From NCBI RefSeq assembly GCF_019656335.1, contig NZ_BPLZ01000016.1, positions 1-64,000 of the forward strand: a stretch of DNA of 64,000 bases. The letters run 5' to 3'. Both the position numbers and the translations under genes were made by a program. Source of the stretch: Pseudomonas sp. NCCP-436 (GTDB lineage Bacteria; Pseudomonadota; Gammaproteobacteria; Pseudomonadales; Pseudomonadaceae). Below are positions 40,832 through 51,997 of this stretch, in pieces. The notes beneath the pieces were generated by a model. The model was not told where the DNA came from. It saw only the letters and a list, made by a program, of their open reading frames with translations, and did no database searches. Position 1 is the first letter of the stretch. Each line of letters begins with the position of its first letter.

Positions 40832-41083
40832 CTGTCTATCGGGAATTTTTGCGCATCCCGAGGTGGTCTGCTCTCGGATTGGTGAGTGATGGCACTTTGA
40901 CTTTTCCTCTGCTTTTTGTGACAGTTCTTCAAAAAGGAAAGTGCATATATGACAGGAAGTCGAAAGCGATTCTATACCTTGTGTGGCATGTATCTATTGG
41001 GAGTCTGTCATGTCGTCCTGGCCTTGGGCGGCATGGGCATCCGCTGGCCATGGTAAGGGACGGCCTTCAAGGGCTCTAAACGA

Positions 41084-41113
41084 CAATGCCCGCAGCGTTG
41101 AGTGCGGGCATTG
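41084..41113 (-). terminator. Terminator after the aminotransferase gene
   Basis: CAATGCCCGCA and TGCGGGCATTG form a perfect 11-bp stem with an 8-base loop, about 20 bases after the stop on the minus strand. A short T-rich stretch follows. Confidence 0.65.
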
Positions 41114-41134
41114 CAGAGAGGTGAGGGGTTGGGC

Positions 41135-42331
41135 TCAGAGTACGGCGTGGATGGCGCGTGTGATGCTGTCCAGATTGCTGTTATTCAATGCAGCCACACA
41201 GATGCGCCCGGTGCCGACGGCGTAAATGCCGAACTCGTTTTTCAGGCGTTCGACCTGCTCTGCGCTCAGACCGGAGTAGGAGAACATACCGCGCTGCTGC
41301 TTGACGAAGCTGAAGTCCCTGTTTGCGCCAAGAGCAGCCAACTGATCCACCATGGCCAGGCGCATGCCGCGGATGCGCTCGCGCATCTCGCCTAGCTCGG
41401 CTTCCCACATGGCTCGCAGTTCCGGGCTGTTGAGAACGGCAGATACCACGCTGGCGCCGTGAGTGGGCGGATTGGAGTAGTTGGTGCGGATCACGCGCTT
41501 GAGCTGCGACAGCACACGTGCAGACTCCTCGCGACTGCTGGTAACCAGCGACAGGGCTCCAACGCGCTCGCCATACAGCGAGAAGGACTTGGAGAACGAG
41601 CTGGAAACAAAGAACTCCAGACCGGCATCGGCAAACAGGCGCACGGCCTCGGCATCCTCTTCAATACCGTCGCCGAAGCCTTGATAGGCGATATCGAGGA
41701 AGGGCACGTGTTCGCGATCGCGCAGTACCTCCAGTACTGCCTTCCAGTCGCCAGTCTGCAGATCGACACCGGTCGGGTTGTGGCAGCAGGCGTGCAGTAC
41801 CACGATGGAACGGGGCGGCAGATTGCGCAGATCCTCAAGCAGCCCGTTGCGATCGACGCCGTGGCTGGCCGGGTCATAGTAGCGGTAGTTGCGAACCGGG
41901 AAACCGGCGGTTTCGAACAGGGCGCGATGGTTCTCCCAGCTTGGATCGCTGATGGCCACTGTTGCCCCCGGCAGCAGGCGCTTGAGGAAGTCTGCGCCGA
42001 TTTTCAGAGCGCCAGTGCCGCCCAGTGCTTGGGTGGTGATTACGCGGCCGGCCTCGATCAATGGCGAACCTTTGCCGAACAGCAACTCCTGAACCGCTTT
42101 GTCGTAGGCTGCGATGCCTTCGATGGGGAGATAACCACGCGGTGCGTGTGCCTCGATCCGGGCCTTTTCGGCTGCGGCGACGGCGCGCATCAGCGGAATT
42201 CGTCCCTCCTCGTTGTAGTAAACGCCCACGCCAAGGTTCACCTTGGTGTTGCGGGTATCGGCGTTGAACGCTTCGTTCAGGCCAAGGATGGGGTCGCGTG
42301 GAGCCATTTCGACGGCAGAGAAGAGACTCAT
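41135..42331 (-). CDS. Aromatic amino acid aminotransferase
   Basis: A 398-residue fold-type I PLP enzyme of the AspC/TyrB family. The PLP Lys is in SSSFSKSFSLYGERVG (near residue 246), the substrate motif in HACCHNPTGVD (near 185) and a final Arg in GTGRICVAAL. It transfers the amino group between aromatic or acidic amino acids and 2-oxoglutarate. It is divergent from uvrB, as in P. aeruginosa, where the neighbour is annotated as an aromatic aminotransferase. Confidence 0.9.
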   Translation of the reverse strand: MSLFSAVEMAPRDPILGLNEAFNADTRNTKVNLGVGVYYNEEGRIPLMRAVAAAEKARIEAHAPRGYLPIEGIAAYDKAVQELLFGKGSPLIEAGRVITTQALGGTGALKIGADFLKRLLPGATVAISDPSWENHRALFETAGFPVRNYRYYDPASHGVDRNGLLEDLRNLPPRSIVVLHACCHNPTGVDLQTGDWKAVLEVLRDREHVPFLDIAYQGFGDGIEEDAEAVRLFADAGLEFFVSSSFSKSFSLYGERVGALSLVTSSREESARVLSQLKRVIRTNYSNPPTHGASVVSAVLNSPELRAMWEAELGEMRERIRGMRLAMVDQLAALGANRDFSFVKQQRGMFSYSGLSAEQVERLKNEFGIYAVGTGRICVAALNNSNLDSITRAIHAVL

Positions 42332-42577
42332 GATGGGTGTGGCAACTCGAAGTGAGGGTGGGTGGCCAAGCGCCCCCGCTACAAAGCACTAGGGCGCGCG
42401 TAAACGGGGCGTTAGTATAGCGCCCCCGATTCCCGGGGGCGACAGCGCAAAGCCCTGTAATTGGGCCTTTTGCCAGGTAATTCGACTCTGCAGGGAAGCA
42501 TTGCCGTATCGCCCCGCAATTCATGGCTTCTGACGCTGTCCGAAAGGATTGGTCACAGCGATTTGCCGAGGTGCTCC

Positions 42578-44593
<2,016 letters not shown>

Positions 44594-44832
44594 CGTCGGA
44601 GCGATCATTTCTTCGCGAGTTGTTTCTCTGTTGAGTCGGCTCTTGCGAGGAATGCCTCATGACGGGGTTCTACCCGGCGCGGCGCTTCCAGGCGATGAAG
44701 GTCAAGGCTTTTCTGGACTTTCTTGTCGCCAGCTTGCCTGTCACTAGCGGCGGCCTGCTGGAGCCAGGGGCTGCCAGCCTGCTAACATCGACAGCTTGAT
44801 TCAATCCTCGTGTCTTCCTTCCGAGAACCCAC

Positions 44833-46314
44833 ATGACCACCGTCCGTACCCGCATCGCGCCTTCGCCGACCGGCGATCCCCACGTCGGCACCGCCTACAT
44901 CGCACTGTTCAATCTGTGTTTCGCCCGTCAGCATGGTGGCCAGTTCATTCTGCGCATCGAGGACACGGATCAGTTGCGTTCCACCCGCGAGTCCGAGCAG
45001 CAGATCTTCGATGCTCTACGATGGCTGGGCATAGAGTGGGACGAAGGCCCGGACGTCGGCGGCCCGCACGGCCCTTACCGGCAAAGTGAGCGCGGCGAGA
45101 TCTACAAGAAATACTCGGACGAACTGGTCGCCAAGGGGCATGCCTTCCCCTGCTTTTGCTCTGCCGAGCGTCTCGACCAAGTGCGTGCCGAGCAGATGGC
45201 GCGCAAGGAAACTCCGCGTTACGACGGCCACTGCATGCATATTGCACCGGACGAAGCGCAGCGTCGCATAGCTGCCGGCGAGTCCCATGTGGTGCGCATG
45301 AAGGTGCCAAGCGAAGGTGTCTGCGTAGTACCGGACATGCTCCGAGGTGACGTCGAGATTCCCTGGGATCGTATGGACATGCAGGTGCTGATGAAGGCCG
45401 ACGGCCTGCCCACCTACTTCCTGGCCAACGTGGTCGACGATCATCTGATGGGTATCACTCACGTGCTGCGTGGTGAGGAGTGGCTGCCATCGGCTCCGAA
45501 GTTGATCAAGCTGTACGAGTATTTTGGCTGGGAGCAGCCGAAACTGTGTTACATGCCGTTACTGCGAAATCCGGACAAGAGCAAACTGTCCAAGCGCAAG
45601 AATCCCACCAGCATTACCTTCTATGAGCGGATGGGTTACCTGCCACAGGCCATGCTCAACTACCTGGGACGCATGGGCTGGTCAATGCCGGACGAACGCG
45701 AGAAGTTCTCCCTGGCCGAGATGATCGAGCACTTCGACATTAACCGCGTGTCCTTGGGTGGACCAATCTTCGACCTGGAGAAGCTGTCCTGGCTCAATGG
45801 TCAGTGGTTGCGAGAACTATCGGTGGAGCACTTTGCTGCCGAGGTGCAGAAATGGGCGCTCAATCCCGAGTATCTGATGAAGATTGCACCTCATGTGCAG
45901 GGGCGGGTTGAAACCTTCAGCCAGATAGCGCCGTTGGCCGGGTTCTTTTTCTTCGGCAGTGTGAATCCGGATATCCGGCTGTTCGAGCACAAGAAGCTGT
46001 CGCAGGATCAGGTTCGTCAGTTGATGCAGCTGATCCTGTGGAAGCTCGAGGCGCTGCGTCAGTGGGACAAGGAGCGTATCACTGCCTGCATTCAGTCCGT
46101 GGTGGGGCACCTGGAACTGAAGCTGCGTGATGCTATGCCATTGATGTTCGCTGCGATTACCGGTCAGGCCAGTTCGGTTTCGGTGTTGGACGCGATGGAA
46201 ATCCTTGGCCCGGATCTGACCCGTTTCCGTTTGCGTCAGGCTCTTGAGTTGCTCGGTGGCACTTCGAAGAAAGAAACCAAGGAGTGGGAAAAGCTACTGG
46301 CGGCCATTGCCTGA
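44833..46314 (+). CDS. gltX: Glutamyl-tRNA synthetase
   Basis: A 493-residue class I synthetase. The HIGH-type motif is [13 protein letters not shown] and the KMSKS-type motif is KLSKRKNP (near residue 255), with the anticodon-binding helical domain at the C-terminus. It charges tRNA-Glu; two tRNA-Glu genes lie immediately downstream. It is preceded by a 239-base spacer after uvrB. Confidence 0.96.
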   Translation: MTTVRTRIAPSPTGDPHVGTAYIALFNLCFARQHGGQFILRIEDTDQLRSTRESEQQIFDALRWLGIEWDEGPDVGGPHGPYRQSERGEIYKKYSDELVAKGHAFPCFCSAERLDQVRAEQMARKETPRYDGHCMHIAPDEAQRRIAAGESHVVRMKVPSEGVCVVPDMLRGDVEIPWDRMDMQVLMKADGLPTYFLANVVDDHLMGITHVLRGEEWLPSAPKLIKLYEYFGWEQPKLCYMPLLRNPDKSKLSKRKNPTSITFYERMGYLPQAMLNYLGRMGWSMPDEREKFSLAEMIEHFDINRVSLGGPIFDLEKLSWLNGQWLRELSVEHFAAEVQKWALNPEYLMKIAPHVQGRVETFSQIAPLAGFFFFGSVNPDIRLFEHKKLSQDQVRQLMQLILWKLEALRQWDKERITACIQSVVGHLELKLRDAMPLMFAAITGQASSVSVLDAMEILGPDLTRFRLRQALELLGGTSKKETKEWEKLLAAIA

Positions 46315-46339
46315 TCCGGCTGCCGTAGCCAGGGTAAGC

Positions 46340-46365
46340 GCCCTGTCCGGCTTGCTGGACAGGGC
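46340..46365 (+). terminator. Hairpin after gltX
   Basis: GCCCTGTCC and GGACAGGGC form a perfect 9-bp stem around an 8-base loop, 25 bases after the gltX stop. There is no T-run, so the terminator call is tentative. Confidence 0.5.
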
Positions 46366-46444
46366 AGCGGCTCGCCCTGTTTCGGGAGGCGGTCTAAGTA
46401 ATTGTTCTAGTGGCAAAAACTTTTGGCTGGCAGGAAAAATTTTG

Positions 46445-46473
46445 TTGACAGCCAATCGGGGCGCTCTTAACAT
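46445..46473 (+). promoter_or_regulatory. Strong promoter of the tRNA operon, stringent-type discriminator
   Basis: Consensus TTGACA at 46445-46450 and TAACAT at 46468-46473 with 17-base spacing. The bases after the -10 element are GCGCCCCG, the GC-rich discriminator seen at stable-RNA promoters repressed by ppGpp and DksA. The first tRNA starts at 46492. Confidence 0.8.
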
Positions 46474-46491
46474 GCGCCCCGTCCTCGAGAT

Positions 46492-46567
<76 letters not shown>

Positions 46568-46627
46568 ATCTCGACTCCTTCGGGAGTGCCAGAATCAACT
46601 TGAGTTGATTCACGATCAGGGTCTTGC

Positions 46628-46703
46628 GTCCCCTTCGTCTAGTGGCCTAGGACACCGCCCTTTCACGGCGGTAACAGGGGTTCGAGTCCCCTAGGGGACG
46701 CCA
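46628..46703 (+). tRNA. tRNA-Glu (UUC), copy 1
   Basis: A 76-base cloverleaf beginning GTCCCCTTCG and ending with encoded CCA. Anticodon TTC lies in the loop CTTTCAC flanked by CCGCC/GGCGG. It has the acceptor GTCCCCT/AGGGGAC. Confidence 0.96.
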
Positions 46704-46750
46704 TATTCCAGTCGCAGTGTTCAGGCATTGCGAACCGACCGCAAGGTTTC

Positions 46751-46826
<76 letters not shown>

Positions 46827-46878
46827 AATACTGACCAGTCGCTGGCAAATGTTATGCTGGCGTGGTCTCGAAGGACTT

Positions 46879-46954
46879 GTCCCCTTCGTCTAGTGGCCTA
46901 GGACACCGCCCTTTCACGGCGGTAACAGGGGTTCGAGTCCCCTAGGGGACGCCA
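46879..46954 (+). tRNA. tRNA-Glu (UUC), copy 2
   Basis: Identical to tRNA-Glu copy 1. It follows tRNA-Ala copy 2 by 52 bases of unrelated spacer. Confidence 0.96.
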
Positions 46955-47000
46955 ATTCCAGTCGCAGTGTTCAGGCATTGCGAACCGACCGCAAGGTTTC

Positions 47001-47076
<76 letters not shown>

Positions 47077-47088
47077 ATTCAAGACAAG

Positions 47089-47110
47089 GCCAGCTTCGTG
47101 CTGGCTTTTT
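47089..47110 (+). terminator. Terminator of the tRNA operon
   Basis: GCCAGC and GCTGGC form a 6-bp stem with a TTCGT loop followed by five T residues. It lies between the last tRNA and the convergent cyclase gene. Confidence 0.85.
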
Positions 47111-47159
47111 CATTTCTGTTGTTACTGCTACCCGTTAATGGCTATTTGGCTCTAGTCCT

Positions 47160-49022
47160 TCAGGCGCCGATGGCGTTGCTGTCCTCGTAGTATTCCACTC
47201 GATTGCGCCCGGCCGCCTTGGCTCGATACAACGCTCGATCAGCCATATCCAGCCACTGTTCGCCGCAGTACGGGGACTGTGGGATGCCCGCATGCACGCC
47301 GACGCTCAGGGTCAGGGCGATGGGGCCTTGTGGGTGAGGGCAGGGATGGCGGGCTAGGTCATCACGCAGTTGTTCAGCCAGCTCCAGCGCTCCGGCCAGG
47401 CCGGTATCGTGCAGCAGGGCGACGAATTCCTCGCCGCCAAAACGTGCCAGGATGTCGCTGCTGCGCAGGCGCTGGCGGATGCGCTGGGCTGCATGGCGCA
47501 GGCAGGCGTCGCCGACGAGGTGGCCGTAGTGGTCGTTGACCTGCTTGAAGTGATCCAGATCAAGCATCAGTATCGCCAGCGGCTGGCGGCTGCGTTCGGC
47601 TCGGGCACAGGCTGCAGCCAGCTCCTCGCTCAGTGCCTGACGGTTGTATAGTTCTGTCAGGCTGTCTTGTCGGTTGAGCTCGGCCAACTGCCTGTTTGCC
47701 TCGGATAGTTGCTGCAGTGTGTTCTCCAGGGTGGCGGTGCGCTCCTTGACGCGTTGCTCCAGCTCGTCGCTGATCTGCTGTTGCAGTTCCAGGCGTCGGC
47801 TCTGCTCGCTGCGCAGTTGTCGCTCGCGGGCGATAAGCTGAAGCTGAGCCTGCTGCTTGGCCTTCTGCATCTGGCGAATGCGGGCGGCGAGGGCGATGGA
47901 GAACACGGTCATCTCGATCAGGCCTCCTATCTGCTGGGCATGCAGGGTCAGCAGCGAATAGGGCAGCAAGCCGGTCCCGGTAAGGATGCTGGCCAGGCTG
48001 GCAACGATCAGTACAAACCAGCCAGTGGCGAACAGGCGGGCGGCAGTGTATCGGGCGCGCCAGCGCAAGAGCGTAATGACAAAGGCGGCCAGGATGCAGG
48101 CCACGACGAGCACAAAGCTGGCCAGCAACGCCACCCGGTAGGGCCCCATCAGTGCTAGAAGCATTACCAGCCAGGCGCAGCCCGACAGAATGTTGGCGGT
48201 TAGTCGGTAGCTTTTCGGAGCTTGATCCAGCTCCAGCATGCCGTAGGTAAAGCGGATACTGAAGAAAGTCGCTAGTGCCGAGCTGAGCGGAAAACTCAGT
48301 TGGTGCCAGGCCTGTGCTTTTGGCCAAATCCACTGTAGGGCAAACCCCAGTTGGATGAACTCATAGAAGCTGAAGCTGGCGATGAACAGGCTGTACCAGA
48401 GGTAGTTGCGATCGCGAGTGATGACATAGATCGAGGCGTTGTACACCAGCATGGCCAGCAGGGCGCCGAAGAAAAGTCCCTGAAACAGCAGGTTGCGCTG
48501 CTCCTGGTGGACAAAGGTTTTGTCGCTCATGAGGCTGGCGCTCAAGTTGGCCGAACCTTCGGTTTGCATGCGCAGCCAGATACGCCGCATTTCGCCCGGC
48601 TGCAACTGCAGTGGTAGTGCCAGTTGGCGGTGTTCGATCCAGCGCCAGTCGAAAGGGCGCTGGTCGCCGCTGCGGTACACTCGCTCACCATCAAGCCCGT
48701 AGGCATCCAGATGATCCAACAATGGGTTACCGATCAGCAGTATCCAGTCCTGTGTCTTGGCGTATGGGTTGTGTAGATCCAGGCGAAGCCAGTAGGCGCT
48801 GGAACTGTAGCCAAAACTGGCGTCTCGTCGTTCAACGGTGTGCCAGGCTGAGTCCGGCAAGGCTTGCACTGTGGAGAATTCTGCCTGGCCGTCCGGGTCT
48901 TCCCAGTACTTCATGAAGGGCGCAGGCAGGATTCTGTCTTGACCGGCCGGCAACTGCAGCACTTCGGACCAAACTGGCAGGGGCAGCAGCAGGATCAACA
49001 GAAGGCGCAGGAGTGCAATCAA
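47160..49022 (-). CDS. 7TMR-DISM diguanylate cyclase
   Basis: About 620 residues: signal peptide (IALLRLLLILLLPLPVWS), a periplasmic 7TMR-DISMED2 sensor (about 30-170), seven membrane helices (about 180-385), a coiled coil (about 390-450) and a GGDEF domain. The active site is GGEEF, and RSSD five residues upstream is a product-inhibition I-site. It makes c-di-GMP in response to a periplasmic, possibly carbohydrate, signal. The start is uncertain: no ATG precedes the signal peptide within the gene's own space, so I use TTG at 49022; the ATG at 49418 would run through eda. Confidence 0.85.
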   Translation of the reverse strand: MIALLRLLLILLLPLPVWSEVLQLPAGQDRILPAPFMKYWEDPDGQAEFSTVQALPDSAWHTVERRDASFGYSSSAYWLRLDLHNPYAKTQDWILLIGNPLLDHLDAYGLDGERVYRSGDQRPFDWRWIEHRQLALPLQLQPGEMRRIWLRMQTEGSANLSASLMSDKTFVHQEQRNLLFQGLFFGALLAMLVYNASIYVITRDRNYLWYSLFIASFSFYEFIQLGFALQWIWPKAQAWHQLSFPLSSALATFFSIRFTYGMLELDQAPKSYRLTANILSGCAWLVMLLALMGPYRVALLASFVLVVACILAAFVITLLRWRARYTAARLFATGWFVLIVASLASILTGTGLLPYSLLTLHAQQIGGLIEMTVFSIALAARIRQMQKAKQQAQLQLIARERQLRSEQSRRLELQQQISDELEQRVKERTATLENTLQQLSEANRQLAELNRQDSLTELYNRQALSEELAAACARAERSRQPLAILMLDLDHFKQVNDHYGHLVGDACLRHAAQRIRQRLRSSDILARFGGEEFVALLHDTGLAGALELAEQLRDDLARHPCPHPQGPIALTLSVGVHAGIPQSPYCGEQWLDMADRALYRAKAAGRNRVEYYEDSNAIGA

Positions 49023-49182
49023 TTGCTCGGGTCTCGGATGGTTAGGCTTGCGCCTGGCAATTATGGGCTTTTTAAGCGTAGTGGCGAAAGAGTGGCTCTG
49101 CGGAGAATTTGCTGGCAGCGTATGATTCGCGCCAGCGACGTGCTGCGGGTATGTCGAGAGGTTGTCGATCTGGGGGGGAGTG

Positions 49183-49833
49183 ATGACACTGACGATTGAG
49201 GAGGTACTGCGCCAGGCGCGTCCGGTGATGCCGGTGCTGGTGATCGAAGAGGTGGGGTTGGCCGTTGATCTCGCCCGGGCGCTACAGGCTGGCGGGCTGC
49301 GGGTGCTGGAAGTTACCCTGCGCACGCCGCAGGCTTTGGATGCACTGGCGGCCATACGTCGCGAAGTGCCGGAACTTTTGCTGGGTGCCGGCACATTGAT
49401 CCATGCCGAGCAGTTCATCGAGGCGCGCCAGGCCGGTGCCCAGTTTGTGGTAAGCCCGGGGTTTACCGAGCGTCTGGCACGGGCAGCGGTGGATGCGAAT
49501 CTGCCCTATTTGCCAGGTGTGATGACGCCATCGGAGGTATTGCTGGCGGTAGAACACGGCTATCGTTCGCTCAAGCTGTTTCCGGCCGACGAGACGGCCA
49601 GTGTGAAGATGCTCAAGAGCTTCAAGGGACCATTCACTGGTATTCGCTTCTGCCCAACTGGCGGGGTGACGGCTGATAATCTGCTGGGTTTCCTGCGATT
49701 GCCCAATGTGGCTTGCGTCGGCGGCACCTGGGTGGCGCCAAGCAGCCTGATTCGGGCGCGTGCGTGGGATCAGATCACCCAGTTGGCTGTCGAGGCCTGC
49801 AGCTTGGCCGCCAGTCTGGAGCTGCAGTCATGA
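49183..49833 (+). CDS. eda: KDPG/KHG aldolase
   Basis: A 216-residue class I aldolase. The Schiff-base Lys is in SLKLFPAD (near residue 132), the catalytic Glu in LEVTLRT (near 42), and the phosphate-binding FCPTGGV follows. It splits 2-keto-3-deoxy-6-phosphogluconate to pyruvate and glyceraldehyde-3-phosphate, the last step of the Entner-Doudoroff route. The ATG at 49183 follows a GGGGGGAG ribosome-binding site. It overlaps the next gene by 4 bases. Confidence 0.95.
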   Translation: MTLTIEEVLRQARPVMPVLVIEEVGLAVDLARALQAGGLRVLEVTLRTPQALDALAAIRREVPELLLGAGTLIHAEQFIEARQAGAQFVVSPGFTERLARAAVDANLPYLPGVMTPSEVLLAVEHGYRSLKLFPADETASVKMLKSFKGPFTGIRFCPTGGVTADNLLGFLRLPNVACVGGTWVAPSSLIRARAWDQITQLAVEACSLAASLELQS

Positions 49834-50264
49834 ACTGGGATTTGCCAAGCCCCTTTGTCATTGATTTGCGTGTGGAGCCTGAAGATATCGATGGGCTCGG
49901 ACATGCCAACAACGCGGTGTACGTCAGTTGGTTGGAGCGTTGTGCCTGGCGCCATTCGCAGTTTCTCGGACTGGATCTGGCAGAGTACCGGCGGCTGGAT
50001 CGGGCCATGGCGGTGGTACGACATGAGATTGACTACCTGGCCAGTGCCTACGAGGGGCAGCGACTGCAAATGGGAACCTGGATCGTTGAGTCGGATCAGC
50101 GGATAAAGATGGATCGGCGCTTCCAGTTGCTACGGCCCGAAGATGGGGTGACCCTGCTTCGGGCAAAGACCACCTTTGTCTGCATCGAACTGTCCAGCGG
50201 GCGCCCCAAGCGCATGCCGGCCGAATTCGTCGAGGGCTACGGGCGGGCGCTGTTGCAGCTCTAG
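49830..50264 (+). CDS. 4HBT hotdog-fold acyl-CoA thioesterase
   Basis: A 144-residue hotdog protein. The N-terminal core has [26 protein letters not shown], where the Asp of DIDGLGH is the catalytic acid of 4-hydroxybenzoyl-CoA-type thioesterases. The substrate is unknown. It is translationally coupled to eda (ATGA overlap), so the pair probably shares expression. The frame extends 39 codons upstream inside eda. Confidence 0.85.
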   Translation: MNWDLPSPFVIDLRVEPEDIDGLGHANNAVYVSWLERCAWRHSQFLGLDLAEYRRLDRAMAVVRHEIDYLASAYEGQRLQMGTWIVESDQRIKMDRRFQLLRPEDGVTLLRAKTTFVCIELSSGRPKRMPAEFVEGYGRALLQL

Positions 50265-50331
50265 GAGCGCTGCACTTGCGCATGGTGCTCCAGCTCTTAA
50301 ACTGTGCGCCCCGTTTTTCCCGGACTACCTC

Positions 50332-51309
50332 ATGCAAATTGCTCTGGCGCCCATGGAGGGGTTGGTCGACGAGATTCTACGTGACGTACTGACCCGCGTC
50401 GGCGGTATCGACTGGTGCGTGACCGAGTTCATTCGCGTTACTGAGCGTCTGTTGCCAGCAGCCACCTACCACAAGCTTGCCCCGGAGCTGTTCGATGGTG
50501 CGCAAACCCGTGCCGGCACGCCAATGCGGGTGCAGTTTCTGGGGTCAGATCCGCAGTGTCTGGCCGATAATGCGGCCTTCGCTTGCAGTCTTGGGGCGCC
50601 GGTGATCGATCTGAATTTCGGCTGCCCGGCCAAGACGGTGAACAAGTCACGTGGTGGCGCTGTACTGCTTCGGGAGCCGGAGTTGCTGCATACCATCGTG
50701 CGCGAAGTGCGGCGCACGGTACCGACACAAATTCCGGTTACTGCGAAGATGCGCTTGGGCTTCGACGACAAGAGTGTGGCGCTGGACTGCGCGCGGGCGC
50801 TTGCCGAGGGTGGTGCCGAGCAGATCGTCGTGCATGCCCGTACCAAAGTTGAGGGTTACAAGCCCCCTGCGCATTGGGAGTGGGTGGCCCGTATCAAGGA
50901 AGTGGTCTCTGTGCCGGTATTGGCCAATGGTGAGATCTGGACGCTGGAGGACTGGTATCGCTGCCGCCAGATCAGCGGTGTCGACGATGTCATGCTCGGC
51001 CGCGGCTTGGTGTCGCGTCCTGGACTGGCCCGCCAGATCGCTGCCGTTCGCGCCGGCGAGCAGCCGGGTGAGATGAGTTGGAGCGAGTTGCAGCCACTGT
51101 TGCTGGATTTCTGGCAGCAGGCACGACGCAAGCTGGCGCCGCGCTATGCTCCTGGTCGGTTGAAACAATGGCTGGCGATGCTGACTCGTACCTACCCCGA
51201 GGCATCGGCGCTGTTTGCCGAGATTCGTCGGGAGCAGGACTGTGAGCGTATTGATCGGCTGTTGGGGGCTACGACTGTAAAAGCAGGCTGGGCGGAGGCG
51301 GTGCTTTAG
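50332..51309 (+). CDS. dusC: tRNA-dihydrouridine(16) synthase
   Basis: A 325-residue FMN enzyme. It begins [20 protein letters not shown], typical of DusC, has the catalytic Cys in [15 protein letters not shown] near residue 98 and ends with a DusC-type C-terminal helical domain. It reduces U16 in the D-loop of tRNAs. The open frame extends 52 codons further up through the thioesterase gene. Confidence 0.92.
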   Translation: MQIALAPMEGLVDEILRDVLTRVGGIDWCVTEFIRVTERLLPAATYHKLAPELFDGAQTRAGTPMRVQFLGSDPQCLADNAAFACSLGAPVIDLNFGCPAKTVNKSRGGAVLLREPELLHTIVREVRRTVPTQIPVTAKMRLGFDDKSVALDCARALAEGGAEQIVVHARTKVEGYKPPAHWEWVARIKEVVSVPVLANGEIWTLEDWYRCRQISGVDDVMLGRGLVSRPGLARQIAAVRAGEQPGEMSWSELQPLLLDFWQQARRKLAPRYAPGRLKQWLAMLTRTYPEASALFAEIRREQDCERIDRLLGATTVKAGWAEAVL

Positions 51310-51440
51310 GGCAAGGTGTTTGTCGAGAGATTCTCTGTGTGCAGCAAGGGTTTACGGGGCGCTGGCTAGAACATCTTTGACGATTTGGATGTAAGCGGTT
51401 TTTCCAGGGCTTGAAATTTTTTCTGGCGCCCTCAGTTAAG

Positions 51441-51505
51441 GGCATGCGGGATGCCGAAGTCGGGTTCCGCAACATGAAACTTGCTGAATCTTCAGGAGAA
51501 TACTC
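51441..51505 (+). promoter_or_regulatory. ROSE-like RNA thermometer in the hsp20 leader
   Basis: The leader folds a hairpin GGCAT-GCGGG-ATGCC at 51441-51455. Then CTTGCT at 51480-51485 can pair with the Shine-Dalgarno AGGAG at 51494-51498 leaving one G bulged, which is the diagnostic 3' hairpin of ROSE elements. It would hide the ribosome-binding site until the temperature rises. The ATG is at 51506. Confidence 0.75.
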
Positions 51506-51955
51506 ATGAGCAACGTACTGTCTCTGGCCCCTCTGTTCCGTCAGTCTGTCGGTTTTGACCGGTTCAACGATCTTTTCGAGTCTGCCCTGCGCAGCAATGA
51601 CGGTGGCAGCTCCTATCCACCCTACAACGTCGAGAAGCACGGTGAGGATCACTACCGCATTGTGGTGGCCGCCGCCGGATTCCAGGAAGACGACCTGGAA
51701 CTGCAAGTGGAACGCGGTGTGTTGACCGTGACCGGCAGCAAGCGTGAGCGGCGTGATGAAAGCGTCAGCTATCTGCATCAGGGCATTGCCCAGCGAGCTT
51801 TCAAGCTGTCCTTCCGGCTCGCCGACCATATCGAGGTCAAGGGCGCCAATCTGGTCAACGGTTTGCTCAATGTGGATCTTGAGCGTATCGTGCCGGAAGA
51901 GGCCAAGCCCAAGCGCATTCCCATCGGCAGTCAGCGCCCGGCGCTGGAAAACTAA
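51506..51955 (+). CDS. Small heat-shock protein, IbpA type
   Basis: A 149-residue alpha-crystallin-domain chaperone. The core runs from YPPYNVEKHGEDHYRIVVAAAGF to VNGLLNVDLERIVPE, and a C-terminal IXI motif KRIPIG allows oligomer assembly. It binds unfolded proteins without ATP. The leader carries a ROSE-like thermometer. It converges on the PAS-GGDEF-EAL gene with a shared terminator. Confidence 0.93.
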   Translation: MSNVLSLAPLFRQSVGFDRFNDLFESALRSNDGGSSYPPYNVEKHGEDHYRIVVAAAGFQEDDLELQVERGVLTVTGSKRERRDESVSYLHQGIAQRAFKLSFRLADHIEVKGANLVNGLLNVDLERIVPEEAKPKRIPIGSQRPALEN

Positions 51956-51973
51956 AGCACGATGTCAGCGAAG

Positions 51974-51997
51974 GAAGGCGCCTTATCGGGCGCCTTC
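51974..51997. terminator. Bidirectional terminator between hsp20 and the PAS-GGDEF-EAL gene
   Basis: GAAGGCGCC and GGCGCCTTC form a perfect 9-bp stem around a 6-base loop. It starts 18 bases after the hsp20 stop and overlaps the last codons of the convergent gene. Confidence 0.65.

Noticed and set aside
40983..41225. An 80-codon plus-strand frame between tRNA-Asn and the aminotransferase
   Set aside because: It overlaps the end of the aminotransferase on the other strand, is Trp-rich without a domain, and contains the aminotransferase terminator hairpin.
47160..49418. A 752-residue version of the diguanylate cyclase starting at the ATG 49418
   Set aside because: Its first 130 residues would run antisense through eda, look random and place the signal peptide internally. 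The TTG at 49022 fits better.
51409..51440. A sigma32 promoter for the small heat-shock gene
   Set aside because: CTTGAAA is present at the -35 position but no convincing CCCCAT-type -10 element follows at the right distance.
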